Source of the DNA: Methanosarcinales archaeon
Lineage (GTDB): Archaea; Halobacteriota; Methanosarcinia; Methanosarcinales; Methanocomedenaceae
Direction of reading: 5' to 3'
Assembly (NCBI GenBank): GCA_021108405.1
Contig: JAIOQW010000084.1
Coordinates: forward strand, 1-33,251
Length of the DNA: 33,251 nucleotides
Shown one piece after another: positions 1 through 7,374 of this stretch; the first letter of the stretch is position 1, and each line of letters starts with the position of its first letter. The position numbers and the translations under genes were made by a program. Under the pieces are notes generated by a model that saw nothing but the letters and a program-made list of their open reading frames with translations, was not told where the DNA came from and did no database searches.

Positions 1-26
1 AGAAAGAGCGAGTAATCGCTCTTTCT
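1..26. terminator. Perfect hairpin at the window edge, possible terminator
   Basis: An 11-bp perfect inverted repeat (AGAAAGAGCGA / TCGCTCTTTCT) closes on a GTAA tetraloop. It could end transcription of a gene lying left of the window. There is no long T-run, only CTTATT, so the role as terminator is inference. Confidence 0.5.
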
Positions 27-545
27 TATTCGGCAAATAATAAAAATTGACATAGTGAGACATGCTCTTTACCAAGATAGTTTTCAAGGGAGTCGGTAAA
101 TGGGACTCCTTTGTAAACTTTTGAAATTTCTGTCATCAGAGGGGGACTTGGTAAAGTATTTAAAGCTGTCGATTTGATGAGATCATTTTCAATTCGTGCT
201 GGTGAAATATAAGAAACCGCAGATGAACGCAGATGAACGCAGATATTCAGGTAGCGTATCCGCGTTTATCTGCGTTCATCCGCGGTTAATTTATAAATAA
301 ATAATGTTACGGTTACGATTTGATCAAATTCGCTTTGACATCTATTGTTGTAACTTTCTATTGTGTAGGCAGAAATCACTTCATCAATCATTGTAAAAAT
401 TTAGTGAAACCCGTGTGTTTCTAATGAGTTATCGTTTGACTTATGTACACAATTTATAGGATATTGATGTTGCCTCGTATCCTGTCAATCATGTCTGATA
501 TTTTCATATGTATAATCGCATATCAACTAGCTCTTGACTTTTTGA
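27..545. other. Left flank without a clear gene
   Basis: No convincing gene is seen. On the - strand an open frame of about 60 codons without a start codon ends at 26-28 (C-terminus ...CQFLLFAE), and a 41-codon frame runs from an ATG at 391 down to 266. The repeat at 211-291 lies between them. They could be halves of one gene broken by the repeat, but I recognise neither and both may be chance frames. Positions 300-545 hold nothing else that I can support. Confidence 0.3.
211..291. repeat. Palindromic intergenic repeat (CGCAGATGAACGCAGAT type)
   Basis: The left arm AACCGCAGATGAACGCAGAT is answered by ATCTGCGTTCATCCGCGGTT about 40 bases later, and the left arm also contains a tandem GATGAACGCA repeat. 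Relatives with the same arm wording occur at 8021-8234 and 10915-10974. It resembles small non-coding palindromic elements that are widely dispersed in environmental prokaryote genomes. Confidence 0.7.
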
Positions 546-746
546 CAGGATGTTGAAGTTGATATAAATTTAGGCTATCTGAAAAAAACAGATAATTTCT
601 TAAGCCAAAATGCTAATTTGATGTTTTCAGCGAAGATTAGAAGAATTGGATACGAGGAAATAGCGTCGAGCTTCACTTGGCAGTTAAACTCGTCAAGATT
701 CACAAACGAGGTGCCGTCGAAAGGACCACCAGGTGACTTCAGCTAA
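546..746 (+). pseudogene. Start-less reading frame forming the first cassette remnant
   Basis: An open frame of 66 codons runs from a stop at 543 to a TAA at 744-746. It reads like real protein (QDVEVDINLGYL..., then ...IRRIGYEEIASSFTWQL, ending ...KGPPGDFS) but has no good start codon. The stop codon sits inside the left core of the following attC-like site, the usual placement for a cassette gene. I do not recognise the family. Most likely it is a 5'-truncated cassette gene. Confidence 0.4.
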
Positions 747-829
747 CACAGCATAAAAAACCCGTGCCTAACGGCACTCACCCAAATTTTTGCATCGTAA
801 AAATTTCTTTTATGCTGGAAACGTCATAT
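742..829 (+). other. attC-like site 1
   Basis: The left core is GCTAAC. The inner arms AGCATAAAA (750-758) and TTTTATGCT (808-816) pair perfectly over 9 bp. The centre contains CACTCACCCAAATTTTTGC. The right core GTCATAT departs from the GTTRRRY consensus by a T-to-C change. It is very similar in sequence to attC-like site 2. Confidence 0.72.
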
Positions 830-893
830 GAAATAGCATAAAATCCGAAAAGGAATAAGATCAAAAACATAAAAAATTTAGAAGGAGGAACTA

Positions 894-1673
894 ATGAAAA
901 CTTTTGAATTTGATGGTGAAAAATATAGAAAAGCGTCAGCTCTTCAAAAAGAATGGGGAATAAAAATAATTTCTGAATTGAACTTGACAGGAAGTGAAAC
1001 GATTCTTGATCTCGGTTGTGGAGATGGAATTTTGACTGAAAAATTAGCTCAACTTGTTCCAAAAGGCAAGGTTATTGGTATTGATGCATCTCATGGGATG
1101 ATCAAAATTACAAAAGAGCTGAAAAGAAATAATTTGATTTTTAAAGTGATGAACATCAACAAAATTAATTTCAAGAATGAGTTTGATTTAATATTCTCAA
1201 ATTCAACTTTACATTGGATAAAAGATCACGAAAAGCTTATAATCAATTGTTTTGAAGCTTTGAAGCTAAATGGAATAATACGATTCAATTTTGCAGGAAA
1301 AGGAAATAGTTCACATTTTACTAAAGTTATAAGAGAGGTGATGGGCTATTTAAAATACCAAAAGTACTTTATCAACTATGAATGGCCATGGTACATACCA
1401 AATATAAATGAATACAAAAACCTCATTTACAGATTCAATTTTAGAGAAGTAAAAGTTTGGGAAGAAAATGCAGATAGATATTACGCTGACTTTGATGAAA
1501 TAATAAAATGGGTTGATCAACCTGTTATCGTCCCATTTTTAATGTGTGTTGATGAAAAAGATAAGAAAGAATTTCGGGATACTGTTATGAAAAAAATGAA
1601 CGAAGAGACTATCCAAAAAGATGGGACCTATTTTGAGACTTTTAGGCGCATTCATGTCTTCGCAAGAAAATAA
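894..1673 (+). CDS. Class I SAM methyltransferase, trans-aconitate-methyltransferase-like (cassette gene)
   Basis: The 259-residue protein has the Rossmann methyltransferase motif I ILDLGCGDG (about residues 37-45), an acidic residue after strand 2 (VIGIDAS), and FSNSTLHWI around the post-motif where trans-aconitate methyltransferases have similar wording. The C-terminal half (WPWYIPN, WVDQPVIVPFL, TYFETFRRI) matches its paralogue at 14483-15265 closely. A strong Shine-Dalgarno AAGGAGG lies at 882-888, six bases before the ATG. The substrate is probably a small carboxylic acid but is not proven. An attC-like site precedes it and a partial one follows within two bases of the stop. The methyltransferase fold is certain; the exact function is inferred. 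Confidence 0.88.
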   Translation: MKTFEFDGEKYRKASALQKEWGIKIISELNLTGSETILDLGCGDGILTEKLAQLVPKGKVIGIDASHGMIKITKELKRNNLIFKVMNINKINFKNEFDLIFSNSTLHWIKDHEKLIINCFEALKLNGIIRFNFAGKGNSSHFTKVIREVMGYLKYQKYFINYEWPWYIPNINEYKNLIYRFNFREVKVWEENADRYYADFDEIIKWVDQPVIVPFLMCVDEKDKKEFRDTVMKKMNEETIQKDGTYFETFRRIHVFARK

Positions 1674-1705
1674 AGGCAACTTCGCATAGCTGCAATACGT
1701 TATAT
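1674..1705 (+). other. Partial attC-like site (right half only)
   Basis: The run GGCAACTTCGCATAGCTGC followed by AATACGTTATAT matches the right halves of the sites at 12303 and 13978. No left core is visible because the methyltransferase stop codon is directly adjacent. The left half appears to have been lost, perhaps by recombination into the gene end. Confidence 0.6.
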
Positions 1706-1748
1706 ATCATTGCTCTGTGATGATGGTGTAACGGATGGAAGAAACAAT

Positions 1749-2396
1749 ATGATCATAAAAAGAAATACTGCGATAGCTCTGATATACTGGCTAGTGTTAT
1801 TCATAATCCTGTTGGCTGCTGGAAGGGCTCGCGAGACGGCTCAGCCAATCTTTATAGTTTTAGGACTAACCTATGTAATATCATCCTGGAGTTCCCTTTT
1901 GATCGTCAAGTTTATTGAACACCGTCCAATTGCGTCGCTCGGCTTCCGTTTGAACTCTCCACTGCGAATCGTACTTTGGGGTGCGGGTGCTTTCATCCTA
2001 GTATCTGCGTTCCTCACTCTCGAGATCTGGTATAGGGTATTTTTTTGTGGGGAACCACTTGGATCGACTGCACCGTCAATTTCCAATTGGGTGCTGGAAC
2101 TCTTATCACAACTGCTGTTCATTGGACTGCCCGAGGAGATCGTAAGCCGCGGCTACTTGCTCACCCGACTAAGAGAGAGTTGGGGTACTTGGCCTGCTCT
2201 ATTGATTTCGTCACTTCTTTTTGGGGTAGATCATCTAGCGTTGGGTGACTTGCCACAAGCAATTCAAGCGGGACTGAGTGGACTGGTGTATGGGTTGGCT
2301 TTTCTTGCAACCGAGAGTGTTTATGCTCCGGCGCTCGCACATAGCTTGAAAAATTTGTTTGGTAGGACGGTTGCCTGGTTTGTTCTCTCGCGTTGA
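1749..2396 (+). CDS. CPBP-family intramembrane metalloprotease (Abi-like)
   Basis: The 215-residue protein has about six hydrophobic segments. It carries the CPBP motifs: a paired glutamate (GLPEEIVSRGYLLTRL), a later HLALGDLPQAIQAGL segment with its histidine, and ALAHSLKNLFG with the last conserved histidine. The family includes Rce1-like CAAX proteases and bacterial Abi proteins, acting within the membrane. ATG 1749 is preferred over an upstream start at 1710 because the hydrophobic region begins directly after it and GGAAG lies at 1738. Base composition is visibly richer in GC than in neighbouring cassettes, which suggests a separate origin. No clear attC-like site follows. Confidence 0.82.
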   Translation: MIIKRNTAIALIYWLVLFIILLAAGRARETAQPIFIVLGLTYVISSWSSLLIVKFIEHRPIASLGFRLNSPLRIVLWGAGAFILVSAFLTLEIWYRVFFCGEPLGSTAPSISNWVLELLSQLLFIGLPEEIVSRGYLLTRLRESWGTWPALLISSLLFGVDHLALGDLPQAIQAGLSGLVYGLAFLATESVYAPALAHSLKNLFGRTVAWFVLSR

Positions 2397-2458
2397 GGTA
2401 ATAGATCGACTGATCGAGCAACTGCGCTTAATGCAAACTTTTCATAGAGGTTAGAAAT

Positions 2459-2605
2459 ATGATCTTACAAGGAGATAAAATTGTTTTGCGACCAATGACT
2501 GTTGAAGAAATTCCCATTTTTTATAAATGGGCTACACAATCAGATTCAACACCTTTTTGGTATAGTGAAGTTTATGGTGGCAATACTACACCTAACCCAG
2601 TATAA
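2459..2605 (+). pseudogene. N-terminal fragment of a GNAT acetyltransferase, cut at attC
   Basis: An ATG-started frame of 48 codons reads MILQGDKIVLRPMTVEEI then FYKWATQSDSTPFWYSE. This is the opening of AacA/RimJ-like GNAT acetyltransferases, in which the LRPMTxED strand is followed by WATQSDxTPFWYG. The family's usual length is about 170-180 residues. Here the frame passes straight into the attC-like site and stops inside its stem (2603-2605). The acetyl-CoA-binding part is missing, so the gene is almost certainly non-functional. Confidence 0.7.
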
Positions 2606-2678
2606 AAGGCTCGTGCCTTATTGTACTCACCCAAATTATTGCTTCGCAAAAACTTCTTTTATGCTGGGAACGTTATAC
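2590..2678 (+). other. attC-like site 2
   Basis: The left core ACCTAAC fits RYYYAAC exactly and the right core is GTTATAC. The inner arms CAGTATAAAAG (2598-2608) and CTTTTATGCTG (2656-2666) pair at 10 of 11 positions plus one G-T. The centre reads TACTCACCCAAATTATTGC. It is nearly a copy of site 1. Confidence 0.88.
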
Positions 2679-2713
2679 ACAATTTAGGCTATGCTTAATA
2701 GAGGGGAAGAATT

Positions 2714-3358
2714 ATGAATACCATTGAAATTTTTGAAAGGTATGCTCAAAAATATGATGAGTGGTTTGATGCAAATAGATTTGCCTATGAGTCCGAAGTT
2801 CAGGCTTTAAAGAAGTTCATTTCAAAAAATAGTAAGGGTTTAGAGGTTGGAGTGGGTACAGGAAGATTTGCAGTTCCTCTTGGTATCAGGATTGGAGTGG
2901 AGCCAGCAAAAGCAATGGCAGATATTGCACAAAAACGTGGGATAGAGGTTTATGAAGCAAAAGCGGAAAAACTTCCTTTTGATGATTCTTCTTTTGACTT
3001 TGTATTGATAGTTGTAACAATATGTTTTGTGCAAAACCCTATACAAGCACTCAGGGAAGCAAAAAGAGTTCTTAAGCCGGGAGGATACATCATTATAGGT
3101 ATGATTGACAAGGAGAGTTTTCTTGGCAAACTGTATGAATCAAAGAAGAAAGAGAGTAAATTCTACAGGCATGCCAACTTTTATTCTACCAGACAAGTTT
3201 TGGATTGGCTTAAAAAATTGGAGTCTGAACATATCAAAACCTGTCAGACAATCTTCAAAAACCCCAAAAAAATAACTGCTGTTGAACCTGTTAAAGAAGG
3301 TCACGGAGAAGGAGGCTTTGTTGTAATCACGGCACAGAAAAAGGAGGTAGAAACATGA
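2714..3358 (+). CDS. Class I SAM-dependent methyltransferase (Methyltransf_11 type)
   Basis: The 214-residue protein has motif I LEVGVGTGRF (residues 43-52), an acidic loop (IGVEPAKAM), LPFDDSSFDFVLIVVTICFV as motif II/post-II, and AKRVLKPGGYIIIGMI as motif III, the standard layout of UbiE/Methyltransf_11 enzymes. The stop codon overlaps the ATG of the next frame (ATGA at 3355-3358), so the two were translationally coupled. The purine-rich GAGGGGAAG sits just before the start. In other genomes such methyltransferases are found next to DsrE-like genes, as here, but the partner is now broken. The substrate is unknown. Confidence 0.87.
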   Translation: MNTIEIFERYAQKYDEWFDANRFAYESEVQALKKFISKNSKGLEVGVGTGRFAVPLGIRIGVEPAKAMADIAQKRGIEVYEAKAEKLPFDDSSFDFVLIVVTICFVQNPIQALREAKRVLKPGGYIIIGMIDKESFLGKLYESKKKESKFYRHANFYSTRQVLDWLKKLESEHIKTCQTIFKNPKKITAVEPVKEGHGEGGFVVITAQKKEVET

Positions 3359-3573
3359 AAATGGGAATCATGGTCTATTCAAACGACTCGGAAACAGTAT
3401 GGAACGCATTTCGGTTTGCAAATTTTGCATTGAAAGAGGGCGACGAAATTGTCGGTTGCTTAGCCTTCAGTCTTCAGGCCAGCGGCGGTTCGATGCCATC
3501 CCCACCCATCGCACTAACCACCAGGCTACCATGCGTGCCCCATCCCACCCGAAGAACTTCAGCGATTGCATGA
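3355..3573 (+). pseudogene. DsrE-like gene truncated after about 33 residues
   Basis: After a strong Shine-Dalgarno (AAGGAGGT at 3341-3348), the frame opens MKMGIMVYSNDSETVWNAF then RFANFALKEGDEI. This is the start of DsrE/DsrF-like (YchN-type) small sulfur-relay proteins of about 110-120 residues. From about 3455 the similarity stops, composition jumps to GC-rich, and the frame runs through unrelated sequence (many Pro and Thr) to a stop at 3573. It is a chimera: DsrE start, unrelated insert, then a phytase tail in another frame. Confidence 0.72.
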
Positions 3574-3614
3574 TTGCTGCGTGGAAGAGAGGGGGATTGG
3601 GGATTTTTGGTAAG

Positions 3615-4130
3615 AAGGTCCGCCAGTGGGATTTAGTCGGTTGTGAAGGAGCTGTAGCAGATGATGAAGCCGGGGTGCTCTTTATTGCTCAGGAAGCAAA
3701 AGGAATTTGGAAAGTAGGCGCTGAACCCTCTGACCCGACGCCTGGTGAACTCATTATCAGAATCCCTCTAATTAGAATCCATCCGAATAATCTTGTACCC
3801 GATGTTGAAGGATTGACAATTTACAAACTTTCCCAAAAGGAAGGCTATCTGATTGCTTCCAATCAAGAAAGGAACAACTTTCGAATTTATGAGCGTGGTA
3901 AAAGTCATAATTACATTGGTACTTTTACTGTCAATCAAGCTCTTCACACAGACGGAATTGATATAGTAAATGTGGATTTAGGACCACTATTTCCAAAGGG
4001 CTTGTTTGCCTGTCATACAGATCAAAAAGATAGCGATTTATGTCCAGTATTAGTAACCCCATGGGATTCCATCGCAACAGCAATGAATCTTAAAACAAAT
4101 ACAACTTGGAATCCAAGAAATACTATATGA
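3615..4130 (+). pseudogene. C-terminal remnant of a beta-propeller phytase (3-phytase)
   Basis: The frame contains hallmark blocks of the BPP phytase family: GCEGAVADDEAGVLFIAQE, GIWKVGAEP, DVEGLTIYKL, GYLIASNQERNNFRIYERG, HNYIGTF, TDGIDIVNVDLGPLFPKGLF and LVTPWDSIA. These are the last three or so of six propeller blades; the N-terminal signal peptide and first blades (over 150 residues) are absent. An ATG at 3399 is in frame but reads through the DsrE fragment out of phase, so it is unlikely to be real. The complete enzyme is a secreted Ca2+-dependent phytate phosphohydrolase; this remnant is probably inactive. No attC-like site follows it. Confidence 0.78.
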
Positions 4131-4213
4131 AATTCCGAACCCTGCTTTCTAAATCAAGTAAAGTATTTTAAAGACATTTTATGTTTAAATAAAATAGAGA
4201 AGGAAGCGAGAAG

Positions 4214-4702
4214 ATGAAACTCAAGAGTAAATTAATTGAATTCATGGTGGTGCATGATTTTATTCCTGCACGAGTAAGATGGAGAAAAAGTGCAAGTGGG
4301 GTCGGTAGAATGTTTAATGATGTTTTTCACATGCTTGATAAAAATGAACGGGTCAAATTGACGAAAATGATGTATTCATGGGGTCTTGCAGATTCTGACG
4401 AAATCGTTAAAACATTGGGAATTGAAAGAAACCTGCACGGATGTGCGATCGCTTTAATGGGAATGCACCGCCTCTTTGGAATAAAGAGCCATATTGCAGA
4501 TGAAAATGCTAACGAAATAAAAATTCATGCAACTGAATGTATGTGGAAGAACAAAAGGAGCTGGACTTCTGAAGTATGTGTATCAATCGACCATTATGAA
4601 AGGGGAATAGTTGATGGTATAAACAAGAACTTAAAGCACTATTACACCACGAGAAGAAGTAAAGGTGATAAATTTTGTGAGCTGATATTAAAGAAATCAT
4701 GA
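4214..4702 (+). CDS. Hypothetical 162-residue cassette protein, possibly ATC-hydrolase-like
   Basis: The soluble protein starts at ATG 4214 behind the purine-rich GAAGGAAGCGAGAAG. Visible blocks are an N-terminal helix followed by HDFIPARVRWRKS, a middle helix-rich region rich in His and Met (GCAIALMGMHRLFGI), and the C-terminal end GDKFCELILKK. The closing GD..CE..I pattern, with a conserved-looking Cys and preceding acidic/histidine positions, is reminiscent of the L-2-amino-thiazoline-4-carboxylic acid hydrolase-like families, but I am not confident. An attC-like site follows 60 bases after the stop, so this gene is a cassette passenger. Confidence 0.62.
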   Translation: MKLKSKLIEFMVVHDFIPARVRWRKSASGVGRMFNDVFHMLDKNERVKLTKMMYSWGLADSDEIVKTLGIERNLHGCAIALMGMHRLFGIKSHIADENANEIKIHATECMWKNKRSWTSEVCVSIDHYERGIVDGINKNLKHYYTTRRSKGDKFCELILKKS

Positions 4703-4761
4703 CTGGTGACCACTTCGGCAGACTCTCGTTCCACTTCGTTCCGCTCGGTACTATCACACTC

Positions 4762-4850
4762 CGATAACAGCGAATATGCGGTTTGTCCTATTGTCGCTCA
4801 CCAAAATTGCTCACTTTGTTTGCAACTTCTCATATCCGCAAATGTTATAC
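4762..4850 (+). other. attC-like site 3
   Basis: The left core is CGATAAC and the right core GTTATAC. The inner arms GCGAATATG (4770-4778) and CATATCCGC (4831-4839) pair at 8 of 9 positions. The centre contains TCGCTCACCAAAATTGC. Confidence 0.85.
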
Positions 4851-4872
4851 GCAATCTGCTTAATCAAAAGAG

Positions 4873-5706
4873 ATGAAGATGATGAAAAAAGAAAATCTTA
4901 AAAAAATTCAGAGAAAACTTGAATGGTTGACTGGAAGGTGGTGGTTTATTCTCGTTTTTGTTTTGCTTGGATTTATACTACCACCATATGCTTCAAAAGG
5001 TTATGAGTATTCAGAAACAGGGAAGGTTATTCAATATATACTTGGAAATTCTTTGCTTCATGATGTATCTTCACTATACCCTATCTTCAAAATACTCCCT
5101 GTTCTTCTGATTATTTCTATATTCTTTTTTAGGAATCGGGTAACACGGCTTTTCAGTATTTATGCAGGGATTACCTATATTCTTTTTGCATTTCTTCAAG
5201 GTATTGGCATAACTGAAGAGTATGGTTTAGGAATTATTACAGGGGATATTATTATGTTGCTTATTGTTGCTGCTTTTTGGTTCTGGGAAGCAAAGATGGG
5301 GAAGAATGACTTTACACCAAAGAAGTTTTCAATCTGGAATTACTGGCCTTTACCTTTCGCATTTTTAGCCTTTTGGTTTCCACTCAACCTTGAAACTATC
5401 AAACCTGATTTCAATCCTATTTATCTATTCACAAACCTGGCTGGTTTAACCTTTTGTATGATGACACCTGTGTATCTGGCAATACTTATCCTCTATTACC
5501 CAAAAGTAAATATCCCGACGCTACGAATTACAGCTCTTTCAGGAATATCTATCGGTTTCTGGAATATGGTAGTGAATTTTTTGATTAAACCCGATATTTT
5601 GTGGTGGAATGGAGTTTTACATCTTCCCTTAGTATTTATATCCATTTATGCTTTCATCCTTTCTTTTAGAAAGCCACAATTGGTAGATGCCAAATATCTA
5701 ATCTAA
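4873..5706 (+). CDS. Polytopic membrane protein, unknown function
   Basis: The 277-residue protein has about eight hydrophobic stretches, beginning with WWFILVFVLLGFILPPYAS. Charged residues are limited to the ends and short loops. The second loop (YEYSETGKVIQYILGNS) is the largest hydrophilic part. I recognise no catalytic motif. ATG 4873 or ATG 4879 could be the start; spacing from the purine run AAAAGAGATGAAG fits either. It starts 23 bases after the attC-like site and is followed 14 bases later by the DUF3795 gene, so both probably travel in one cassette. Confidence 0.75.
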   Translation: MKMMKKENLKKIQRKLEWLTGRWWFILVFVLLGFILPPYASKGYEYSETGKVIQYILGNSLLHDVSSLYPIFKILPVLLIISIFFFRNRVTRLFSIYAGITYILFAFLQGIGITEEYGLGIITGDIIMLLIVAAFWFWEAKMGKNDFTPKKFSIWNYWPLPFAFLAFWFPLNLETIKPDFNPIYLFTNLAGLTFCMMTPVYLAILILYYPKVNIPTLRITALSGISIGFWNMVVNFLIKPDILWWNGVLHLPLVFISIYAFILSFRKPQLVDAKYLI

Positions 5707-5720
5707 AATGAGGGAAAAAT

Positions 5721-6134
5721 ATGAAACAACTTCCAAATGAATTAGCTCCTTGTGGGGTTTTTTGTGGAGCATGTCCTTCCTTTAATAAGACTTGTCTTGG
5801 ATGTGCCTCAGAAAGTAAAGAACAAAAAAGAACAAGTAAATGGGGCTGTAAAATAAGAGATTGTTGCTATAATAGAGAAGAGAAAGACTACTGCATCGAT
5901 TGCATCCAATTCCCATGTAAGAAACACAGGAAGAAACTTCTTAATACTCATACAGGAGATCCGAAGTTTAGATACAGACATGAAATACCGGGTATTTTTG
6001 AAAAGATGAAAGAAATGGGGATAGAGGACTATCTCGAATATCAGGAGCGAAGATGGTCATGCCCTTCATGTGGAGGAATCGTCAATTTTTATCATTACAA
6101 ATGTAGTAAATATGGAAAAGAAGTAAGTGTATAA
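5721..6134 (+). CDS. DUF3795-family cysteine-rich protein
   Basis: The 137-residue protein opens ELAPCGVFCGACPSF and continues with C-rich spacing (CLGCASES, GCKIRDCC, YCIDCIQFPC). This is the signature of DUF3795, small proteins that probably bind zinc or an Fe-S cluster and are frequent in methanogens and anaerobes. A second C-terminal cluster (CPSCGG...YKCSKYG) resembles a zinc ribbon, with its last CxxC degraded to CSKYG. It shares its cassette with the membrane protein before it, and an attC-like site begins 15 bases after the stop. The family assignment is firm; the function is unknown. Confidence 0.87.
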   Translation: MKQLPNELAPCGVFCGACPSFNKTCLGCASESKEQKRTSKWGCKIRDCCYNREEKDYCIDCIQFPCKKHRKKLLNTHTGDPKFRYRHEIPGIFEKMKEMGIEDYLEYQERRWSCPSCGGIVNFYHYKCSKYGKEVSV

Positions 6135-6149
6135 TATTTTTGGCACGTC

Positions 6150-6231
6150 GCCTAACAGCGGATTTAAGCTTCGCTCCTTCGTCGCTCACCCAAATTGCCC
6201 TGCAACTTCTTAAACCCACGAAACGTTATCG
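6150..6231 (+). other. attC-like site 4
   Basis: The left core GCCTAAC matches RYYYAAC exactly. The right core is GTTATCG. The arms GATTTAAG and CTTAAACC form an imperfect stem. The centre TCGCTCACCCAAATTGCCC is the clearest form of the shared motif. Confidence 0.88.
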
Positions 6232-6281
6232 GAAATTACTGGGCTTCCACAAAACCTTATTAACTTTAATACAATTAAATT

Positions 6282-6464
6282 ATGGCTATGGAAAAGAAAA
6301 TTGAAATTAGTTTAATTGCTTTATTCATTGGAATTATTGTAATTGGTGGATATTTTATCCTAAGCAATCAGCCAAAAATTTTAAAAGAAGAATTTGGAAT
6401 TTATCTCTTGGAAAATGATGAAATAATTTCTGGTGTTAACAATGAATCTCAAAATATTCGATGA
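6282..6464 (+). pseudogene. Truncated one-pass membrane protein fused in front of a GNAT gene
   Basis: The frame encodes 60 residues: a short charged N-terminus (MAMEKKIEI), one hydrophobic helix (LIALFIGIIVIGGYFIL) and the start of an outer domain (EEFGIYLLENDEIISG). It then runs into the start of the acetyltransferase gene in another frame and stops at 6464. The break after ISGVNNES suggests that a longer membrane-anchored protein lost its C-terminal domain when the two cassettes joined. No attC-like site separates them. Confidence 0.5.
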
Positions 6465-7287
6465 TGCAAAAACCTTCTACGATAGAATTAAACAAAATTT
6501 TTCAGATAAACAAATGGAAAATGATTTGATGTTGGGTTTAGCCTATCTTCTAATTGATGACCCGAATCATTACGGCTCACAACCATTTTTAGCATCGATA
6601 GAAGAAGATGGAAAAATATTTCTCTGTGCATTTATGACACCACCCTGGAATATTCTAATACATGGAATAGAGGAGTGTCCCGATCTCTCTTATAAAATCC
6701 TGATCGATTATTTATTAGAAGAAAGAATACCTATCCCAGGAGTAAATGGTCGGGCTGATATTTCGAAAAGATTTATGGATATTTGGTGCAACAGGACTCA
6801 AGACAAGTCAGAATTGCATATGGAAAGCCGTTTGTTTATCCTAACAGACGTAAATAAGATAACTAATTCTTCAGGACATTTAGTGAGAGCAGATATGAGC
6901 TATTTTAAACTTTTAAATGAATGGGCGAAACAATTTCATGTTGAAGTAAGATTGGATGTAGAAGATGATTACATTCGAAAGCATGTAAAATATATAATTC
7001 AATCAGGAAATGCATTTTTCTGGATTGATAAAGAACCAGTTTGTATGACTTTTCGTGAACGTCCTCATGAAAATGGAATCTCAATTGGCTACGTATTTAC
7101 CCCACTGAAATTTCGCAATAAGGGTTATGCTTTGAGTTGTACTGCAACTGTAAGTCAGAGAATCCTTAGCAGTGGTTTTGCTTATTGTTCACTGTTTACT
7201 GACCTTACCAATCCCACGTCAAATAGTATCTATCAAAAAATCGGTTATCGATCAGCTTGCGATTATATTTATTATGACTTTAAGTAG
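6442..7287 (+). CDS. GNAT-family N-acetyltransferase
   Basis: The 281-residue protein is a two-part GNAT of the type with an N-terminal domain of about 140 residues (MTPPWNILI, IPGVNGRADISKRFMDIW) and a C-terminal acetyltransferase half (GISIGYVFTPLKFRNKGYA, then LFTDLTNPTSNSIYQKIGY). The KFRNKGYA segment is the acetyl-CoA-binding motif A, and NPTSNSIYQKIGYRSACDY is the standard closing helix and strand. ATG 6442 starts the recognisable protein; a GTG at 6433 is an alternative. Its original 5' region is replaced by the truncated membrane-protein gene. The acetyl acceptor is unknown. Confidence 0.85.
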   Translation: MNLKIFDDAKTFYDRIKQNFSDKQMENDLMLGLAYLLIDDPNHYGSQPFLASIEEDGKIFLCAFMTPPWNILIHGIEECPDLSYKILIDYLLEERIPIPGVNGRADISKRFMDIWCNRTQDKSELHMESRLFILTDVNKITNSSGHLVRADMSYFKLLNEWAKQFHVEVRLDVEDDYIRKHVKYIIQSGNAFFWIDKEPVCMTFRERPHENGISIGYVFTPLKFRNKGYALSCTATVSQRILSSGFAYCSLFTDLTNPTSNSIYQKIGYRSACDYIYYDFK

Positions 7288-7333
7288 TAGCTAAATATTA
7301 TTAACTGGGAGTGTTTTGTCATACTTTTTTTAG

Positions 7334-7367
7334 AGGTAAGGCTATAAAGAAATAATCATTAGTATGA
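7334..7367 (+). repeat. 34-bp copy of a methyltransferase gene end
   Basis: These 34 bases are identical to 13158-13191, where they contain the last codons (...GKAIKK stop) of a methyltransferase and its 3' flank. Upstream, TGTCATACTTTTTTT also matches the gene's TGTTATACATTTTTT. Here it is an orphan tail in front of the YdeI-like gene. Confidence 0.85.
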
Positions 7368-7374
7368 AAGTATT

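Noticed and set aside
778-1062. Open frame of 94 codons on the - strand
   Set aside because: It runs antisense through the attC-like site and the methyltransferase start and has no protein-like composition beyond an AT-rich shadow.
3460-3600. GC-rich segment as an attC of another type
   Set aside because: It contains CACTAACCACC, but no matching GTT core or pairing arms follow.
4131-4213. attC-like site after the phytase remnant
   Set aside because: AT-rich sequence without core sites or arms; the boundary has probably been lost.
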